From NCBI GenBank assembly GCA_022842845.1, contig JALHOT010000010.1:1-64000 (forward strand): a stretch of DNA of 64,000 bases, read 5' to 3'. The stretch comes from Cyclobacteriaceae bacterium (GTDB lineage Bacteria > Bacteroidota > Bacteroidia > Cytophagales > Cyclobacteriaceae). Positions 61,318 through 64,000 of this stretch are shown here, in pieces (positions within the stretch are counted from its first letter, which is position 1; each line of letters starts with the position of its first letter). Below the pieces are notes generated by a model that had not been told where the DNA came from, ran no database searches, and was given only the letters and a program-made list of their open reading frames with translations. The position numbers were made by a program, and so were the translations under genes.

Positions 61318-63483
61318 ATGATTCGATCACTACTCCACACAAGCCTTGCCCTGTTGATCACTTTGTCAGCAGGATTTGCACAAACCCTTATCTCCGGAAA
61401 TGTTATGGACGAAAAAGGAGAAGCCATCCCGGGGGCAAATGTATCGCTGAAAGATACTTATGATGGTGCCAGTACCGGTATCGATGGTGGCTTTCGTTTT
61501 TCTACACAGGAGAAAGGAAAACATATTTTACTCGTCACATTTATTGGCTATAAAAATTACGAAGAGGTGTTAGAACTGGCAAGCACAGCCTTGACAATCA
61601 ACATCGTTTTGAAAGAAAGTATTAATCAGTTAGAGGCTGTTACGATCACTGCAGGCGCTTTCACAGCCAGCGATGAATCACGCAGAACGGTTTTTAAAGC
61701 CCTAGACATTGCCACTACAGCCGGTGCCACTGCCGATATTGCCGGTGCGCTCAACACTTTACCGGGAACACAAAAAGTAGGGGAGAGCGGTCGCTTGTTT
61801 GTGCGCGGTGGCGAAGGCAATGAAACCAGAACTTTTATCGATGGACTGGTCGTACTGGATGCTTATGGTCCGGCTGCTCCCGACACCCCTTCGCGTGGAC
61901 GTTTCTTACCCTTCATGTTTAAAGGCACTAGTTTTAGTACTGGCGGTTATTCAGCAGAATATGGTCAGGCTTTATCTTCAGCCCTGGTGCTTGATTCTAA
62001 GGACAAGCAAGAAGCGACAAGAACAGATCTTGGTATTTTATCGGTCGGTGGAGATGTGGCCCATACCCAGGTGTGGGATCGCGCTTCGCTGGCAGGTAAA
62101 ATTCAATACACCAATATCCGACCTTATTATGGTTTGATTAATCAGGAGATTGATTGGGTGAAGCCTTTTGTTTCTTTAGAGGGCAGCAGTGCCTACCGAA
62201 AAGAAATCGGTAAGCATGGTATGTTAAAAGCCTATGGTAACTTCAGCTCTTCTGCTTTAGGTCTGCGTCAAGTTAACATCGAAAATCCTGCGCAAACGCA
62301 AGTGCTGTCCTTAGACAACGATTATGCCTATGCCAATACTTTTTACAAAGATCAGCTATCTGAGAAGTGGGCCATCCGGGGTGGCTTATCCTACACGTAT
62401 TTAAACAACGATGCCGTGTTGGATGGCAATCAGGCTGATGAAAAGGAAGAAGGCTTACACGCAAAAACGGTAGTTGAAGGCTCTTTATCAGACCGGGTAG
62501 AAGTGAAAGCAGGGGCAGAAGTAATTACACGTTCTTATGAGCAAGTGTTCCGTTCATCAATTTTTCCACTAGAACGCACGTTGGCTTTTACCGAAAGCAT
62601 TACAGCCCTTTTTACTGAAGGTGATATATATGCTTCGAATGCCTTTGTTACCAGAGTGGGTGTAAGAGCAGAGCATAATAGTTTACTGAATGAAGTAAGT
62701 GTGGACCCAAGGATTTCTTTTGGCTATAAGTTGAATAATGAAGGACAATTTTCGTTAGCCTACGGGACTTTTCGTCAATCACCTAAAAATGATTGGTTGA
62801 AGTTAAATACTAATCTCGGTCAGGAGCGCGCGCAGCATTACATTGCCAATTATCAGTTTATCGACAATAACAGAACTTTTCGTATTGAAACTTATTATAA
62901 AGCTTATCGGCAATTGATAAAATTTACTCCCGGCCAACCTGCCTTAAGCAACAACGGAGGCAATGGTTATGCCCGTGGTTTTGAACTTTTCTGGCGTGAC
63001 AGAGAAAGTCTTAAGCGTGTGGATTATTGGATAAGCTACTCATACCTGGATACCAAGCGGAATTATCTTGACTATGCAGCTTCTGTTATGCCTTCTTTTG
63101 CTTCTGCTCATAACTTTTCTGTGGTGTATAAGCACTTTATATCCAAATGGAAGATGCAGTTGGGTGCAACTTATTCCTATAGCAGTCCACGACCTTACCA
63201 TAACCCAAATGAAGATGCTTTCATGAACAGCCGCACACCTGCTTATCATGATCTCAGTATCAATATCAGCTATTTGCCTAAACCCCATGTGATAGTCTAT
63301 GCATCATGCACCAATATTTTGGGACGAGATAATATTTTCGGGTATGAATATGCTGCCACCCCGGATGCTAGCGGAGTGTTTTCAGGCAGGGCCATTCGCC
63401 AACCGGCACGCAACTTTTTATTCCTTGGTGTTTTTATAACACTTTCGAAAGATAAAGGGATGAGCCAGTTGCCTTCATTATAA
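61318..63483 (+). CDS. TonB-dependent outer-membrane receptor
   Basis: Outer-membrane receptor of about 721 aa. Signal peptide from the ATG at 61318 (MIRSLLHTSLALLITLSAGF); the frame extends upstream only to a TTG at 61285. A CarboxypepD_reg-like domain (SGNVMDEKGEAIPGANVSLK) is followed by the plug (about 125-235: ATADIAGALNTLPGTQKVGE and GRLFVRGGEGNETRTFIDGL) and a barrel ending in FLFLGVFITLSKDK; about 14 residues trail it. The barrel is smaller than that of the receptor at 17.7-20.6 kb. There is no SusD gene; a TPR-like exported protein gene follows 89 bp downstream. Substrate unknown; small receptors of this kind often take up metal chelates. Confidence 0.88.
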   Translation: MIRSLLHTSLALLITLSAGFAQTLISGNVMDEKGEAIPGANVSLKDTYDGASTGIDGGFRFSTQEKGKHILLVTFIGYKNYEEVLELASTALTINIVLKESINQLEAVTITAGAFTASDESRRTVFKALDIATTAGATADIAGALNTLPGTQKVGESGRLFVRGGEGNETRTFIDGLVVLDAYGPAAPDTPSRGRFLPFMFKGTSFSTGGYSAEYGQALSSALVLDSKDKQEATRTDLGILSVGGDVAHTQVWDRASLAGKIQYTNIRPYYGLINQEIDWVKPFVSLEGSSAYRKEIGKHGMLKAYGNFSSSALGLRQVNIENPAQTQVLSLDNDYAYANTFYKDQLSEKWAIRGGLSYTYLNNDAVLDGNQADEKEEGLHAKTVVEGSLSDRVEVKAGAEVITRSYEQVFRSSIFPLERTLAFTESITALFTEGDIYASNAFVTRVGVRAEHNSLLNEVSVDPRISFGYKLNNEGQFSLAYGTFRQSPKNDWLKLNTNLGQERAQHYIANYQFIDNNRTFRIETYYKAYRQLIKFTPGQPALSNNGGNGYARGFELFWRDRESLKRVDYWISYSYLDTKRNYLDYAASVMPSFASAHNFSVVYKHFISKWKMQLGATYSYSSPRPYHNPNEDAFMNSRTPAYHDLSINISYLPKPHVIVYASCTNILGRDNIFGYEYAATPDASGVFSGRAIRQPARNFLFLGVFITLSKDKGMSQLPSL

Positions 63484-63489
63484 AATTGG

Positions 63490-63557
63490 CAATGATCAAT
63501 GGACAATGGACAATACTATTAATCGAACCACCAACAACTAATAACGAACAACTTTAA
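63490..63557. repeat. Heptamer tandem repeats between the TonB receptor and next gene
   Basis: TCAATGGACAATGGACAAT is made of CAATGGA units, followed by ACCACCAACAACTAATAACG in the style of the repeat at 14550-14618. The 89-bp gap consists almost entirely of such repeats. Confidence 0.6.
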
Positions 63558-63572
63558 TTCAACAACACAACC

Positions 63573-64000
63573 ATGAAAAAACTAACCATCATCCCCCTTG
63601 TGATTGCAGTGCTTATGCTGTTAGCGAAACTTGCTTTAGCCACAGATAGGTACACAGAAGTAATGCAAAAGAATATTGAAGAAGTGTATCGGGCAAAAAC
63701 TGTCGAAGAATTTCAATCGCTGGCCAATACATTTCACCGGATAGCAGAGGCTGAGAAGACCAAATGGGAAGCTTTTTACTATGAAGCCTATACTTATGTA
63801 ATGATGGCAAACGCTGAAGTTGATGCCGTTAAGAAAGATGTTATGTTGGATGCTTCATTGAAAGCCTTAGAAAACGCCAAGAACTTACAGCCTGGTGAAT
63901 CTGAAATAGTGGCCTTAGAAGGTTTTGTACACATGATGCGCGTAACAGTAGATCCGGCATCGCGTGGCCAGCAATATTCAGGTATGGCTTTTCAGTCATT
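63573..64000 (+). CDS. Exported TPR-like protein (5' part only)
   Basis: The first 142 codons of an exported protein; the 3' part lies beyond the window. The ATG at 63573 begins a signal peptide (MKKLTIIPLVIAVLMLLA... to LALA). The mature part is helical and regular (VEEFQSLANTFHRIAEAEKT, then AFYYEAYTYVMMANAE and LKALENAKNLQPGESEIVAL), as in tetratricopeptide repeats. Genes of this kind often follow TonB receptors in Cytophagales and are presumed co-transcribed with them; the function is unknown. Confidence 0.75.
   Translation, partial: MKKLTIIPLVIAVLMLLAKLALATDRYTEVMQKNIEEVYRAKTVEEFQSLANTFHRIAEAEKTKWEAFYYEAYTYVMMANAEVDAVKKDVMLDASLKALENAKNLQPGESEIVALEGFVHMMRVTVDPASRGQQYSGMAFQS

Overview
The window looks like a chromosomal segment of a Bacteroidota bacterium, most likely a member of the Cytophagales. 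The evidence is a gliding-motility gldC gene, two secreted proteins with C-terminal type IX secretion (T9SS) sorting domains, several TonB-dependent receptors with an N-terminal carboxypeptidase-regulatory-like domain, a DUF5686 protein, promoter elements of the Bacteroidota type (TAnnTTTG) and a general lack of Shine-Dalgarno sequences. No rRNA, tRNA, CRISPR array, phage or insertion sequence was recognised. Most of the window is ordinary housekeeping and nutrient-uptake DNA.

Layout. 1-4.5 kb (minus): a tight operon for a FucP-type sugar transporter, a ROK kinase, a GH20 beta-hexosaminidase and a (cut) GH2 beta-mannosidase, fitting uptake and breakdown of mannose/GlcNAc-containing glycans. 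4.5-7.8 kb: a small exported protein of unknown function behind a structured leader, then an SbtA-type bicarbonate transporter with a small helical partner, divergent from a LysR regulator whose start codon lies in a palindrome. 7.8-16 kb: valS, an MFS transporter, an RsmF-like rRNA methylase, fumarylacetoacetase, a flavin reductase and a small membrane protein. 16-21 kb (minus): gldC, a TonB receptor and a GDSL lipoprotein. 21-28 kb: a 635-bp gap holding structured DNA, a zinc-less CobB-type sirtuin, coaX, a TlpA thioredoxin, a TPR-like protein, a small conserved protein and an SpmA-SpmB fusion.

27.9-38.9 kb is filled by one giant gene (about 3675 aa) for a T9SS-exported beta-helical surface protein with a 585-bp internal tandem repeat. 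39-44.6 kb (minus): rsmE, an acyl-CoA-binding protein, citrate synthase, a prohibitin-like protein, an atypical SDR and PEP carboxykinase. 44.8-48.1 kb: two peptide transporters (POT and OPT) in one operon. 48-57.8 kb: a small protein, FabH, DUF5686 protein, a divergent pair with a CBS-domain protein, leuS and an M28 peptidase. 57.9-64 kb: an AT-rich FG-GAP/T9SS protein, another TonB receptor and the start of a TPR-like protein.

The features most worth a second look are: short 7-8 bp tandem repeats scattered through at least six intergenic spots and apparently also inside leuS, where one encodes an extra peptide; a second, AT-rich insertion in leuS; the structured gap before the sirtuin gene; a possible pseudoknot leader at 4.6 kb; terminator hairpins placed inside the 3' coding ends of convergent genes; and an acyl-CoA-binding protein gene whose ATG directly abuts a terminator U-tract. 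I did not find a clear new defence or biosynthetic system.
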